A stretch of DNA of 64,000 nt, taken from the NCBI RefSeq assembly GCF_003722355.1, contig NZ_QWDD01000001.1, positions 1,178,001-1,242,000 on the forward strand, read 5' to 3'. Positions 54,038 to 62,881 of the stretch are shown here, one piece after another. Both the position numbers and the translations under genes were made by a program. The DNA is from Methylocystis hirsuta. Its GTDB lineage: Bacteria; Pseudomonadota; Alphaproteobacteria; Rhizobiales; Beijerinckiaceae. Below the pieces are notes generated by a model. The model was not told the origin of the DNA and searched no databases. It saw nothing but the letters and a program-made list of their open reading frames with translations. Position 1 is the stretch's first letter; every line of letters begins with the position of its first letter.

Positions 54038-54591
54038 GAGGCGGTCAGCGGCCAGACGTTGCGCGTGAAAAGATATGCGGTGCTCCAGGCGACTCCGGCC
54101 AGAAACGTGTTGGCGAGCAGGACGGGATCGCCATAGGCGCCGTGCATGAGTGAAAAGACCGCCGAGGAAAACAGCACGTAATGGCGTCCGCTCATCTGCA
54201 GCCGATCGGCGATCAGCTTGGGGATCGAGCGGCAGACGATCTCCTGGCAGGGGCTCGACACGAGCACATAGAAGGGCGCGAAGGCGACCCAGTTCGGCTC
54301 TGGAGTCGAATGGCTCAGGAACTGCGCTTCGACGACGACTCCCGCCAGAAGCAGGCAGGTCAGGGCGCCGCAGATCAGCCAGGCGCGAGCGCCTCGGGGC
54401 GCGCCCAGACCGAGTTCAGCGAAGGAATATCCGCCGAGCACGCAGGCGGCGATGCAAAGGAGGGAAACGACGAGCAGCGCCTCAAAGCGGATTTGAAACG
54501 ACAGCGCGCCGCCGGCGATCGCGAGGCTCGGCGCGAGCAGCAGGAGCAGGAAGCCGATCAGCGGCGTCAGGGATCGCAAGGGGAGCGTCAT
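53992..54591 (-). CDS. CPBP-family intramembrane glutamic protease
   Basis: 199 residues with about six membrane helices. Conserved motifs are SSPCQEIVCRSIP (the catalytic EExxxR appears here as QEIVCR, with the first Glu replaced by Gln), VFSLMHGAYGDPVLLANTFLAGVAWSTAYL (catalytic His) and VWPLTASHAAVG. The family includes Rce1 and bacteriocin-immunity proteins. The altered EE pair may lower activity. It converges on the ceramidase-like gene with a 46-base overlap and is divergent from the atp operon. Confidence 0.83.
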   Translation of the reverse strand: MTLPLRSLTPLIGFLLLLLAPSLAIAGGALSFQIRFEALLVVSLLCIAACVLGGYSFAELGLGAPRGARAWLICGALTCLLLAGVVVEAQFLSHSTPEPNWVAFAPFYVLVSSPCQEIVCRSIPKLIADRLQMSGRHYVLFSSAVFSLMHGAYGDPVLLANTFLAGVAWSTAYLFTRNVWPLTASHAAVGSFAFWIGLA

Positions 54592-54737
54592 AAAAGCGTA
54601 ACAAGATTACCGCTGTCACAGTTCCGCGCCCGCGCCCTCCGGCAATTTGCCGCGCCGCGGCGCCTCGTTGGAGAGCAGATGGGTCCGCTCCGAGAAACAT
54701 TCTTTCATTTCAATCTGTTATCTAAACGAGCCTCGCC

Positions 54738-54766
54738 TTGACTAAATGAAAGACCGGAAATATGTT
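54738..54766 (+). promoter_or_regulatory. candidate promoter of the F0 ATP synthase operon
   Basis: TTGACT at 54738-54743 and TATGTT at 54761-54766 are spaced 17 bases apart. They lie about 135 bases upstream of the atpI start and drive in its direction. The leader between them and atpI contains no other gene. Confidence 0.6.
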
Positions 54767-54900
54767 GCGCGCGGCTCGAAAGGATCGGCCGCAAGCCGAG
54801 AATTTCGCGCCATTTCCCGAACGGTTCGACTTTCCGTCGCGCGGCGTCGCGCCACCGTCAAATTTTGCGCGTGGCGCAATCTGCGAGGCGGAGAAGGCTG

Positions 54901-55236
54901 ATGAGCGACGACAACGAAGAGGACGCGGAGCGCGCGGCGCTCAATGCGCGGCTCGAAAAGCTCAACGCGGCCCTGCGCAAGGTCGATGAAGAGCAGGCCG
55001 CCGAAGTCGCGCCGCGGACGGAGCGCAAGGGCTTCACGCGCGCCATGCGCGTCGGCCTCAACGCTTTCTCCGAATTCGTCGGGGCGGTGTTGGTCAGCGC
55101 CTTTATCGGCTGGCAGGCCGATCAGTGGCTTGGCACGACGCCATGGCTTTTGATCGTGTTGCTGGGACTGGGCGTCGCGGCGGGATTTTGGAACGTTTAT
55201 CGCGTGGCGAAGCCGAAAGCGCCGGGCGAGGACTAG
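54901..55236 (+). CDS. atpI: ATP synthase F0 assembly protein AtpI
   Basis: 111 residues. An acidic and charged N-terminus (about 1-45, predicted helical) precedes two membrane segments (SEFVGAVLVSAFIGWQADQWL and WLLIVLLGLGVAAGFWNVYRV). AtpI assists assembly of the c-ring, probably by magnesium or channel-like function, and is the usual first gene of alphaproteobacterial F0 operons. Its TAG stop is the first codon of repeat copy F. The start at 54901 gives the family N-terminus, and GGCGGAGAAGG lies just before it. Confidence 0.92.
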   Translation: MSDDNEEDAERAALNARLEKLNAALRKVDEEQAAEVAPRTERKGFTRAMRVGLNAFSEFVGAVLVSAFIGWQADQWLGTTPWLLIVLLGLGVAAGFWNVYRVAKPKAPGED

Positions 55237-55349
55237 AGCAGGTTTTCGAAAAAGTTGACAGACTTTTTCGATGAGAACCTGCTCCAACGTTTTGATTTTG
55301 AGCGATTCTTATCGATCACATGAGTCCATGCGATCGGGAAGCGCTCTAG
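55234..55349 (+). repeat. double-hairpin repeat, copy F, inside the atp operon
   Basis: A full copy from TAGAGCAGG to GCGCTCTAG lies between atpI and atpB. Its first three bases are the atpI stop. Two stable hairpins in the transcript could lower readthrough or fix mRNA ends, making atpI and atpB unequal in dose. Confidence 0.92.
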
Positions 55350-55409
55350 GGAACATGAAGGCGCATCCGAGCGCCAAGCGGGGCCGGGCGGCGACGCCCG
55401 GAAAAAGCG

Positions 55410-56177
55410 ATGAATCCGGAAGAAGCAGCCGCAAAGTCCAATCCCATCGAGCAGTTCGAACTGCATCGACTGTGGCCCTTCGAGATCAGCGGCGTCGAGA
55501 CGTCCTTCACCAACGCCTCGCTGTTCATGTTGCTCGCCGCGCTCGGCGTCGTCGCGCTGATGATCCTCGCGACCTCCAAGAAGGCGATCGTGCCGGGCCG
55601 CGTGCAGGCCATGGCCGAGATGCTCTATGAATTCGTCGCCGGCATGGTGCGTCAGACCGCCGGGACGGAAGGGATGAAGTTCTTTCCCTTCGTCTTCACG
55701 CTCTTCGCCTTCATTCTCATCGCCAATCTGATCGGGCTTGTGCCCTACACCTATTCGGTGACGAGTCAGATCGTCGTCACCTTCGCCTTCGCGATCGTGG
55801 TGATCTCGCTCGTGGTCGTTTACGGCCTCTATCGCCACGGCTTCGGCTTCCTCAACCTTTTCGTGCCGCATGGCGTGCCGCTGCCCGTGCTCGTCGTCCT
55901 GGTGCCGATCGAGATCATCTCCTTTCTGTCGCGGCCGGTGTCGCTTTCCGTCCGTCTCTTCGCCAATATCCTCGCAGGCCACATCACCCTCGCCGTGTTC
56001 GGCGGCTTCGTGGTGATGCTGCTCGGGGCCGGCGTCTGGGCGGCGCTCGCGCCCGTGCCGATCCTGGCGATCGTCGCGCTCTATGCGCTCGAACTGCTCG
56101 TCGCCTGTCTGCAGGCCTTCGTCTTCAGCGTTCTCACATGCGTCTATCTGAACGACGCGATTCACCCGGGCCACTGA
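55410..56177 (+). CDS. atpB: ATP synthase F0 subunit a
   Basis: Proton half-channel subunit of the membrane sector. The 255 residues begin PIEQFELHRLWPFEI. The essential arginine lies in SVRLFANILAGHI; other landmarks are NLIGLVPYTYSVTSQ, VLVPIEIISFLSRPVSLS and the C-terminal AFVFSVLTCVYLNDAIHPGH. About five helices are evident. It follows atpI after a repeat-filled 173-base gap, the only large gap in the cluster. Confidence 0.97.
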   Translation: MNPEEAAAKSNPIEQFELHRLWPFEISGVETSFTNASLFMLLAALGVVALMILATSKKAIVPGRVQAMAEMLYEFVAGMVRQTAGTEGMKFFPFVFTLFAFILIANLIGLVPYTYSVTSQIVVTFAFAIVVISLVVVYGLYRHGFGFLNLFVPHGVPLPVLVVLVPIEIISFLSRPVSLSVRLFANILAGHITLAVFGGFVVMLLGAGVWAALAPVPILAIVALYALELLVACLQAFVFSVLTCVYLNDAIHPGH

Positions 56178-56222
56178 TAAAAATCGAACAATAAACGTCG
56201 CCCATTCAGCAGGAGAAAGATT

Positions 56223-56444
56223 ATGTCAGAAATGCAACTCGTCGGCGCCGGACTGGCGGCGATCGGCACCGGCGCTGCGGCGATCGGCGTCGGCATCATT
56301 TTCGGCAATTTCGTCAACGGCGCGCTGCGCAACCCGTCGGCGGCCGCTTCCCAGTTCACCAACGCCATCATCGGCGCGGCGCTTGCCGAAGGCCTGGGCA
56401 TTTTCGCCTTTCTCATCGCAATCCTGCTGTTCCTGAAGCAGTGA
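56223..56444 (+). CDS. atpE: ATP synthase F0 subunit c
   Basis: 73-residue proteolipid ring subunit. Two helices flank the polar loop RNPSAA. The ion-binding glutamate is in [16 protein letters not shown] of the second helix, Glu55 by count. AGGAGA lies seven bases before the ATG. It lies between atpB and atpG with short gaps. Confidence 0.96.
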   Translation: MSEMQLVGAGLAAIGTGAAAIGVGIIFGNFVNGALRNPSAAASQFTNAIIGAALAEGLGIFAFLIAILLFLKQ

Positions 56445-56526
56445 ATTTTCGCGTCCGGCCTTGCGGCCGGGCGCATTTTCTCATGCGCCGCGCGGCCGCC
56501 GCGCGGCTTTGTCCGAGACTTGGATC

Positions 56527-57102
56527 ATGTCCATGGCGATCATCTCTTCCGCTTTCGCCGCCGAGGGCGAGCAGACGACGCACGAGGCCGTCGGCGCCGG
56601 CGAGGCGCATCACGAGGGCGTCTTTCCGCCCTTCCAGACCGAAAATTTCGCGCCGCAGATTTTCTGGCTCGTCATCATTTTCGGACTGCTCTACGTGCTG
56701 ATGTCGCGCATCGCGCTGCCGCGCGTCGGCGGCATCATCGAGAACCGGGGCGCCAAGATCGCTTCAGATCTCGGCGCCGCGCGCGAGATGCAGTCGAAGG
56801 CGCAGGCCGCCGCCGCCGCGAATGACGAAAATCTTCGTCGCCGTCGTGACGAGGCGCAAGGCATCGGCCGCGAGGCGCAGCACAAGATCGCCGCTGAGAG
56901 CGCGAGGCAGCGCGCGCTCGCCGAATCGCAGGCGGCGGAGAAGATCCGCGCCGCCGACGAGCGCATCGCGAGCGCAAAGACTCAGGCGCTGGCCAATGTC
57001 GAGCAGATCGCCGTCGACGCCGCCGCCTCCATCGTCGAAAAGCTCACCGGCGCCAAAATCGACCAGGCCGCGCTCGCCAAGCACGCGACATCGTCGAACT
57101 GA
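56527..57102 (+). CDS. atpG: ATP synthase F0 subunit b-prime
   Basis: 191 residues. An N-terminal segment rich in His and Glu (EGEQTTHEAVGAGEAHHEGV) is followed by a single membrane helix (IFWLVIIFGLLYVLMSRIALP) and a long charged coiled coil to the end. It pairs with atpF as the peripheral stator in alphaproteobacteria. The start at 56527 fits the helix position; earlier starts lie in the atpE-proximal leader. Confidence 0.92.
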   Translation: MSMAIISSAFAAEGEQTTHEAVGAGEAHHEGVFPPFQTENFAPQIFWLVIIFGLLYVLMSRIALPRVGGIIENRGAKIASDLGAAREMQSKAQAAAAANDENLRRRRDEAQGIGREAQHKIAAESARQRALAESQAAEKIRAADERIASAKTQALANVEQIAVDAAASIVEKLTGAKIDQAALAKHATSSN

Positions 57103-57113
57103 GGAGAGGCTCA

Positions 57114-57593
57114 ATGCATTTCGACGCGGAATTCTACGTCGCCGTCGGCTTCACGATCTTCGTTCTCGTGATGGTTTGGGTCGGCGCGCACTCGAAGTTC
57201 GCCGCGTTCATTGATGCGCGCATCAACCGCATCAAGGGCGAACTCGCCGAAGCCGAACGCCTGCGCAACGAAGCGGAGGCGCTTCTTGCGTCCTTCGAAC
57301 AGAAGCGGGCGGAAGCGGAAGCCGAAGCCAAGTCCATCGTCGCGCAGGCGAAGGAAGAGGCGGAATTGATCGCCGCCGAGGGGCGTCGTCGTCTCGGCGA
57401 ATTCATGGACCGCAGCGTCAAGCAGGTCGAACAGAAGATCGCTCAGGCGGAGGCGCAGGCCTCGGCCGAAGTGCGCGCCGCCGCCGCCGACGCCGCCGTC
57501 AAGATCGCCGAGCGTGCGCTCTCCGCCGGCGCAGGCGCCGGCAAGGATTTCGTCGGCGACGGCATCAAGGAACTGAAGTCGCTCGCACACTGA
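57114..57593 (+). CDS. atpF: ATP synthase F0 subunit b
   Basis: 159 residues with a single N-terminal membrane helix (FYVAVGFTIFVLVMVWVGA) and a coiled-coil stalk (RINRIKGELAEAERLRNEAEALLASFEQKRAEAEAEAK). It binds the delta subunit of F1, encoded elsewhere. It begins 11 bases after atpG with GAGGAGAGG upstream and is the last F0 gene; repeat copy G follows. Confidence 0.94.
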   Translation: MHFDAEFYVAVGFTIFVLVMVWVGAHSKFAAFIDARINRIKGELAEAERLRNEAEALLASFEQKRAEAEAEAKSIVAQAKEEAELIAAEGRRRLGEFMDRSVKQVEQKIAQAEAQASAEVRAAAADAAVKIAERALSAGAGAGKDFVGDGIKELKSLAH

Positions 57594-57607
57594 TGAGAAG
57601 GGCGGCT

Positions 57608-57723
57608 TAGAGCGCTTCCCGATCACATGGACTCATGTGATCGATAAGGAATCGCTCAACATCAAAATGTTGGAGCAGGTTCTCATCGAAAAAGTCTGTC
57701 AACTTTTTCGCAACCTGCTCTAG
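57608..57723 (-). repeat. double-hairpin repeat, copy G
   Basis: Inverted full copy between atpF and the convergent exported-protein gene. Its terminal CTA (57720-57722) is the TAG stop of that gene, while the other end lies 15 bases from the atpF stop. It may terminate both transcripts. Confidence 0.9.
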
Positions 57724-58370
57724 CCGCCCTTGCGCTTTTTCTCCGCCGCGGGCTTTTCCGCGCCCTGGGTAAAGCCGACCAGAATTTCGTAATCGTCCTG
57801 GGCGCGCGGGCTCATCAGAGGCACCGTGAACGGATCGGCGATGACTTGAAATTCGCCGCGCGCGCCGCCTTTTGGGACTGACGCGCTAACGCGATAGGTC
57901 TTCGAGGCGATGAGCGTATCGTCTTTCAGCCGGCGAATCGCCACCCGCAGATTGGCGCCAAAGGCGCCGGGCTGACCGAGCGCGCCGAGCACGACGGAGC
58001 CTTCGAGACCCACTCTGATCGTCAGATGGTCGCCGTCGACCACGCATTCGCGCGCCGTCTCGCCAAGCGAAAGCTGATAGCGCACATTGGCGCCGTCGGC
58101 GCCCGGCGGCGACCGCAGCATGGCCGCGCCGCTTTCGATGAACACTTCGGGACAATCGGGCGTCGCGCCGGGCGGCGCTGGCTGCCCCTCCTTTGGTTCG
58201 CCGCCGCCGAAGATGCTGGGCACGCGAAGCCGCGGCAGTTCGAAAGCCGCCGCCACAGGCGTGAGCGCGATGGACGCGGAAACAGCAATGGCCAGGCGAC
58301 TCCGCGCAGTTCTAAAGAGCGCGCCCGCCGGGCGCTTCGTGCAAACGTTACGGCAGCTTTGCGAATCCAT
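57720..58370 (-). CDS. exported protein of unknown function
   Basis: 216 residues. A signal-like segment at about 22-42 (ARSRLAIAVSASIALTPVAAA) ends before AFELPRLRVPSIFGG. The mature region contains Cys pairs (PDCPEVFIESGAAML and TARECVVDGD) and a C-terminal Lys/Gly-rich tail (EKPAAEKKRKGG). I do not recognise a family. It overlaps the end of the IalB-like gene by 23 bases on the same strand, so the two are probably co-transcribed. Its stop is provided by repeat copy G. Confidence 0.72.
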   Translation of the reverse strand: MDSQSCRNVCTKRPAGALFRTARSRLAIAVSASIALTPVAAAFELPRLRVPSIFGGGEPKEGQPAPPGATPDCPEVFIESGAAMLRSPPGADGANVRYQLSLGETARECVVDGDHLTIRVGLEGSVVLGALGQPGAFGANLRVAIRRLKDDTLIASKTYRVSASVPKGGARGEFQVIADPFTVPLMSPRAQDDYEILVGFTQGAEKPAAEKKRKGG

Positions 58371-58884
58371 CCTTGAATCCCTGCAGAGTCAGCGGCAATC
58401 CTATGCCTTCTTCCGGAACCTGGTGAATGATGAAGGTTGCGGTCTTGCCGCTCTTCAGTTGATCGATGAGCTTGTCGTCCATCATCACCTCGGCGACGCA
58501 CCCCGTCGGCAGACATTTGACGAAGCCGGCGCGGCCGACGTCGGCTTGGTCGATTTTCAAGCCGAGCCCGTTAGGCAGGAGCACGCCGAGCGGCGCGATC
58601 ACGCGCAGCAGACGGCTCTTGCCGTCGCTCGTCTTCAAGACGATGACGACGAGGTTGATGTTGCTCTTATCCTCGGCGACGACGCTCTGAATCAGCGCGC
58701 ATTGTTCCGCGGCCGCGCCTGCGGGCTTCTCGCAGCGCATTTCCCAATCGCCGAATTTGGCCTTGGCGGGGACGCCTTGCGCATGGCTCGCATTGGCGCT
58801 GAGTCCGAGCAACAGCAATGAGGCCGCCGCCGCGACCTGATGTCGCAACAGGCGACGCGTTTTCGCAGCGCGCAAGGGCTTCAT
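58348..58884 (-). CDS. invasion-associated locus B (IalB) family protein
   Basis: 178 residues. The signal peptide ends SHAQG near residue 35. The mature part KFGDWEMRCEKPAG..CALIQSVVAEDKSNINLVV, IAPLGVLLPNGLGLKID and FVKCLPTGCVAEVMMDDKLIDQLKSG matches the IalB family of periplasmic proteins with two disulfides, found across Rhizobiales and known from Bartonella. AGGAG five bases before the ATG at 58884 sets the start. The role outside Bartonella is unknown. A 327-base spacer separates it from the divergent oxidase operon. Confidence 0.9.
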   Translation of the reverse strand: MKPLRAAKTRRLLRHQVAAAASLLLLGLSANASHAQGVPAKAKFGDWEMRCEKPAGAAAEQCALIQSVVAEDKSNINLVVIVLKTSDGKSRLLRVIAPLGVLLPNGLGLKIDQADVGRAGFVKCLPTGCVAEVMMDDKLIDQLKSGKTATFIIHQVPEEGIGLPLTLQGFKDGFAKLP

Positions 58885-59211
58885 GATGGCTCCTGGCGGA
58901 CGGCTCCGTGGCCGTTCCAATTTCGTGACGCAGGGAAAGTGGCCGGTCGCCTCGGGCCGTCCAGCGCGACAGGCCGTTGCCTATCAAATGGACTTCAACT
59001 GTCAAGGTCGTCGGCGTTCGCGCCGCATTGTTTGGCAAACCCTTTGACGCGACGATTTGTCTGTCGAATTTGGCGTTGCATCAATTGCGCGGACCGACGG
59101 TTTGTGATTGAACCGGCCGACTACCGAGCGGGGCGGGCTTTGGGCGGGCTGCGCACGGAAATCACAGAAAGAACAACGACTGTCTAGCGAAGGGTTCGAA
59201 AGGCGGCTTTA
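58885..59211. other. intergenic region upstream of the cytochrome oxidase operon
   Basis: 327 bases without a supported gene between the divergent IalB-family gene and ctaC. It should carry both promoters; TTGACG lies at about 59041-59049, but no matching -10 element is clear. No riboswitch or perfect palindrome was found. Confidence 0.5.
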
Positions 59212-60075
59212 ATGTTTAACGTCAATCGACAGATGCTGACACGTGGCGCATTGGCGGCCGCCGTGGCGATTCCCGCGACTTTGTTCGCCGGCTTCGCCCT
59301 CGCACAAGTTGAAGGGCAGCCCACACCGGGCGGCCTTGGCCTGCCGAACATGGTCACGCCGGTCGGCCTGGGAACTCAGCAATTCTACAACATGGTGTTG
59401 ATGCCGATCATTTCGTTCATCGCGCTCTTCGTTCTGGGCTTGCTGGTCTATGTCAGCTATCGGTTCAACGAGCAGAAGAACCCCATTCCCTCGAAGCTGA
59501 CGCATAATACGCCGCTCGAAATCGTCTGGACCTTGATTCCGGTCCTGATCCTTTTGTTCATCTCAGTCCCGTCACTGCGGCTGCTGGCGGAGCAGGTTGA
59601 AGTCCCGGAGGCGTCCGTCACGCTCAAAGTGACCGGCAACCAGTGGTACTGGTCCTATAAATATCCGGAGGATCAGGGCGGCGGCTTCGGCTTCGATCAG
59701 ATGATGAAGCCCGAATCCGAACTCCAGCCCGGCGATCTTCGTCTGCTGTCCGTCGACAATGAGGCGCTTGTGCCGGTCAATGAGGTCATCGCCGTGCACA
59801 TCACGTCGAATGACGTCATCCACGCGTTCGGCGTCCCTGCGTTCGGCGTTCGCATGGACGCGATCCCCGGTCGTTTGAACCAGACATGGTTCAAGATCGA
59901 GAAGGAAGGCGTCTACTACGGCCAGTGCTTCTTCATCTGCGGCAAGGATCACGCCTATATGCCGATCGTGATCCGTGCGGTCAGCCGCGAGAAATACAAT
60001 GAGTGGCTTGCGCAGGCGAAGCAGAAGTTCGCCAGCGCCGACTCGCGGGTGCGGGTCGCCGCCCAGAGCCACTGA
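59212..60075 (+). CDS. ctaC: cytochrome c oxidase subunit II
   Basis: Electron-entry subunit of the aa3-type oxidase in the inner membrane. The 287 residues have a signal peptide, two membrane helices (FYNMVLMPIISFIALFVLGLLVYVS and LEIVWTLIPVLILLFISVPSL) and the periplasmic CuA cupredoxin domain with NQWYWSYKYP and VHITSNDVIHAFGVPAFGVRMD. The CuA loop reads GQCFFICGKDHAYMPI. Both cysteines, the histidine and the methionine are present, but the usual glutamate of GQCSELCG is replaced by phenylalanine. It begins the operon. Confidence 0.95.
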   Translation: MFNVNRQMLTRGALAAAVAIPATLFAGFALAQVEGQPTPGGLGLPNMVTPVGLGTQQFYNMVLMPIISFIALFVLGLLVYVSYRFNEQKNPIPSKLTHNTPLEIVWTLIPVLILLFISVPSLRLLAEQVEVPEASVTLKVTGNQWYWSYKYPEDQGGGFGFDQMMKPESELQPGDLRLLSVDNEALVPVNEVIAVHITSNDVIHAFGVPAFGVRMDAIPGRLNQTWFKIEKEGVYYGQCFFICGKDHAYMPIVIRAVSREKYNEWLAQAKQKFASADSRVRVAAQSH

Positions 60076-60128
60076 AAAGCCGCTGAAATAGACGCAACGG
60101 AACACTAGTCTTTCTAAGGAACATGACG

Positions 60129-61790
60129 ATGGCGAGTTCGACGATGGCCGGGGCGCATGATCATCCGAGGGGTTTGCGCCGCTTCCTCTTCTCCACCAAC
60201 CACAAAGACATCGGCACGCTCTACATCATCCTCGGTTCGGTCGGCGGCGTCATCGGCTTCCTGCTGTCGCTCGGCATGCGGCTCGAGCTGGCGTATCCCG
60301 GCGTGCAGATCTTCCCCGGGCTTGCCGAAGCGCTCCAGGGCGCCGATCCATCGATGGCGCTGGATGCGGGCAAGAACCTCTACAACGTGTTCATCACGGT
60401 CCACGGCGTGCTCATGATCTTCTTCATGGCGATGCCGATCCTCATCGGCGGCTTCGGCAACTGGTTCGTGCCGATCATGATCGGCGCGCCGGACATGGCC
60501 TTCCCGCGCCTCAACAACATCTCGTTCTGGCTGCTCTTCGCCTCGCTCGTGCTCGCCGTCATTTCGATGTTCGTCGAAGGCGCGCCGGGCATGAAGGGCT
60601 TCGGCGGCGGCTGGACCTTCTATCCGCCGCTGTCGTCGAACACCGGCTCGCCCGGCCCGGCGATGGATTTCGTGATCCTGGCGCTGCATCTCGCCGGCGC
60701 TTCGTCGATCCTTGGCGCGATCAACTTCATCACGACGATCTTCAACATGCGCGCGCCCGGCATGACGCTGCACAAGATGCCGCTGTTCGTATGGTCGATC
60801 CTCGTGACCGCCTTCCTGCTGCTGCTCGTGTTGCCGGTGCTCGCGGGCTGCGTGACGATGCTGCTCACCGACCGCAACTTCGGCACGATGTTCTATGATC
60901 CGGCGGGCGGCGGCGATCCGCTGCTGTTCCAGCACCTGCTGTGGTTCTTCGGCCATCCGGAAGTCTATATCGTCATTCTTCCTGGCTTCGGCATCATCAG
61001 CCAGATCGTGTCGACCTTCTCGAAAAAGCCGGTGTTCGGCTATCTCGGCATGGCCTACGCCATGGTCTCCATCGGCGTGCTCGGCAGCATCGTGTGGGCG
61101 CACCACATGTATACGGTCGGCATGTCGCTCAACGCGCAGCGCTACTTCACGCTGGCGACCATGGTGATCGCGGTGCCGACCGGCATCAAGATCTTCTCCT
61201 GGATCGCGACGATGTGGGGCGGGTCGATCTCGTTCCGCGCGCCGATGGTCTGGGCGATCGGCTTCATCTTCGTGTTCACGATGGGCGGCATCACCGGCGT
61301 CGTGCTCGCCAACGCCAGCGCCGACAAGCAGTTCCACGAGGGCTACTATGTCGTCGCCCACTTCCATTACACGCTGTCGCTCGGCGCGGTCTTCGCGCTC
61401 TATGCGGGGTTCTATTACTGGTTCCCCAAAATGACCGGCTACATGTATTCGGAGACTCTGGCCAAGGCGAACTTCTGGCTGCTGTTCATCGGCGTCAACG
61501 TCGTCTTCTTCCCGCAGCACTTCCTCGGCCTTGGCGGTATGCCGCGTCGCTACATCGACTATCCGGACGCTTACGCGCTGTGGAATCTGGTGTCGTCCTC
61601 CGGCATGATCTTCGTCACGCTCTCGCTGGTCGTCTGGTTCTACGCGATCATTGAGGCCTTCATGAAGAAGCGGCTGGCCGGCGCGAATCCCTGGGGCGTG
61701 GGCGCAACGACGCTGGAATGGACTCTGTCGTCGCCGCCGCCGTTCCATCAGTTCCAGGTTCTGCCGCGGATCACCGGGGCGAGCCGGTAA
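60129..61790 (+). CDS. ctaD: cytochrome c oxidase subunit I
   Basis: Catalytic heme-copper subunit, 553 residues with 12 helices. The low-spin heme ligand is in VHGVLMIFF, CuB and cross-linked tyrosine in [16 protein letters not shown], the CuB histidines in [11 protein letters not shown], and heme a3/a ligands in [12 protein letters not shown]. The D-channel aspartate is in [13 protein letters not shown], the terminal glutamate in GHPEVY and the K-channel lysine in TGIKIFSW, so it is an A-type oxidase with both proton channels. The Shine-Dalgarno AAGGA is better spaced from the ATG at 60129 than from the one at 60123. Confidence 0.97.
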   Translation: MASSTMAGAHDHPRGLRRFLFSTNHKDIGTLYIILGSVGGVIGFLLSLGMRLELAYPGVQIFPGLAEALQGADPSMALDAGKNLYNVFITVHGVLMIFFMAMPILIGGFGNWFVPIMIGAPDMAFPRLNNISFWLLFASLVLAVISMFVEGAPGMKGFGGGWTFYPPLSSNTGSPGPAMDFVILALHLAGASSILGAINFITTIFNMRAPGMTLHKMPLFVWSILVTAFLLLLVLPVLAGCVTMLLTDRNFGTMFYDPAGGGDPLLFQHLLWFFGHPEVYIVILPGFGIISQIVSTFSKKPVFGYLGMAYAMVSIGVLGSIVWAHHMYTVGMSLNAQRYFTLATMVIAVPTGIKIFSWIATMWGGSISFRAPMVWAIGFIFVFTMGGITGVVLANASADKQFHEGYYVVAHFHYTLSLGAVFALYAGFYYWFPKMTGYMYSETLAKANFWLLFIGVNVVFFPQHFLGLGGMPRRYIDYPDAYALWNLVSSSGMIFVTLSLVVWFYAIIEAFMKKRLAGANPWGVGATTLEWTLSSPPPFHQFQVLPRITGASR

Positions 61791-61799
61791 CCAACGAAG

Positions 61800-61827
61800 C
61801 GTCGGCGCGAATGAACGCGCGCCGACG
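61800..61827 (+). terminator. hairpin between ctaD and ctaB
   Basis: CGTCGGCGCG at 61800-61809 pairs with CGCGCCGACG at 61818-61827 over an 8-base loop. No U-tract follows, so it probably stabilises the ctaCD mRNA or attenuates, rather than fully terminates. Confidence 0.5.
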
Positions 61828-61903
61828 ATGCAAGCCGGCGCCGGCGAGCAATGACGCGGCTCTCTGCGCCCGCCTCAGCGGCCAAGGTTCTGAGTGAAAC
61901 GCC

Positions 61904-62836
61904 ATGAGCGACGCATCCTATCTGCATGACGAACAGGCTCCGCGCATCTCGGTCGCGTCGCCGTCGGACTATTTCGCGCTGCTCAAGCCGCGCGTGATGT
62001 CGCTTGTGGTGTTCACCGCGCTCGCCGGCCTGCTGCTCGCCCCGACTCCGCCGCATCCGCTGATCGGCTTTGCTTCGCTCCTGGCGATCGCCGTTGGCGC
62101 CGGCGCGTCCGGCGCGCTCAATATGTGGTACGACGCCGACATCGACGCGCTGATGACGCGCACGCGCAAGCGGCCAATTCCCGCCGGTCGCCTCGATCCT
62201 GAAACGGCGCTCGCCTTTGGCCTCGTGCTGGCGACGCTGTCGGTCTTTACGCTGGGCTATGTCGCGAACTGGTTTGCCGCCGCGCTGCTCGCCTTCACCA
62301 TTCTCTTCTATGTCGTGATCTATACGATGTGGCTGAAGCGCTGGACGCCGATGAACATCGTGATCGGCGGCGCCGCCGGCGCGCTTCCGCCGATGGTCGG
62401 CTATGCCGCCGCGACGGGCGAGATCAATCTTGCGAGCGTCGTGCTCTTTGCGATCATCTTCATGTGGACGCCGCCGCATTTCTGGTCGCTCGCGTTGTTG
62501 AGAAGCGAGGACTACGCCCGCGCCGGCGTGCCGATGCTGCCCAATATCGCCGGCGAAGACCGCACGCGTCTCGAAATCCTGGTCTATGCGCTGGCGCTTG
62601 CGCCGCTCGGCGTTGCGCCATGGCTGATGGGCTTCGCCTCGCTGGCCTATGGGCTTGTCTCGATCGGCTGCGGGATTGCGCTCGTCGGCCTCGCTGCGAG
62701 GGTCTTCAGGCAGCGCGAAGGCGAGGCGGCCCGTCTGGCCGCCCGCCGGATGTTTTTGTTCTCCATCCTCTATCTGTTCCTGCTGTTCCTGGTCCTCGTC
62801 GTCGAGCAGACCGCGCATATCTTTGCGCTGATCTAG
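61904..62836 (+). CDS. ctaB: protoheme IX farnesyltransferase (heme O synthase)
   Basis: Adds a farnesyl group to heme b to give heme o, needed for heme a of the oxidase. The 310 residues have about eight helices. The polyprenyltransferase motif is [20 protein letters not shown], followed by [27 protein letters not shown] and [10 protein letters not shown]. It belongs to the UbiA family. It follows ctaD after a 113-base gap with a hairpin. Confidence 0.96.
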   Translation: MSDASYLHDEQAPRISVASPSDYFALLKPRVMSLVVFTALAGLLLAPTPPHPLIGFASLLAIAVGAGASGALNMWYDADIDALMTRTRKRPIPAGRLDPETALAFGLVLATLSVFTLGYVANWFAAALLAFTILFYVVIYTMWLKRWTPMNIVIGGAAGALPPMVGYAAATGEINLASVVLFAIIFMWTPPHFWSLALLRSEDYARAGVPMLPNIAGEDRTRLEILVYALALAPLGVAPWLMGFASLAYGLVSIGCGIALVGLAARVFRQREGEAARLAARRMFLFSILYLFLLFLVLVVEQTAHIFALI

Positions 62837-62881
62837 GCGGCCAAGCGGATGGTGAACGAAATGATCGATGCAGGAGACAAG

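Noticed and set aside
30036..57723. CRISPR or phage-related array from the scattered repeats
   Set aside because: Copies are singly dispersed, palindromic and without spacers; they are REP/MITE-like.
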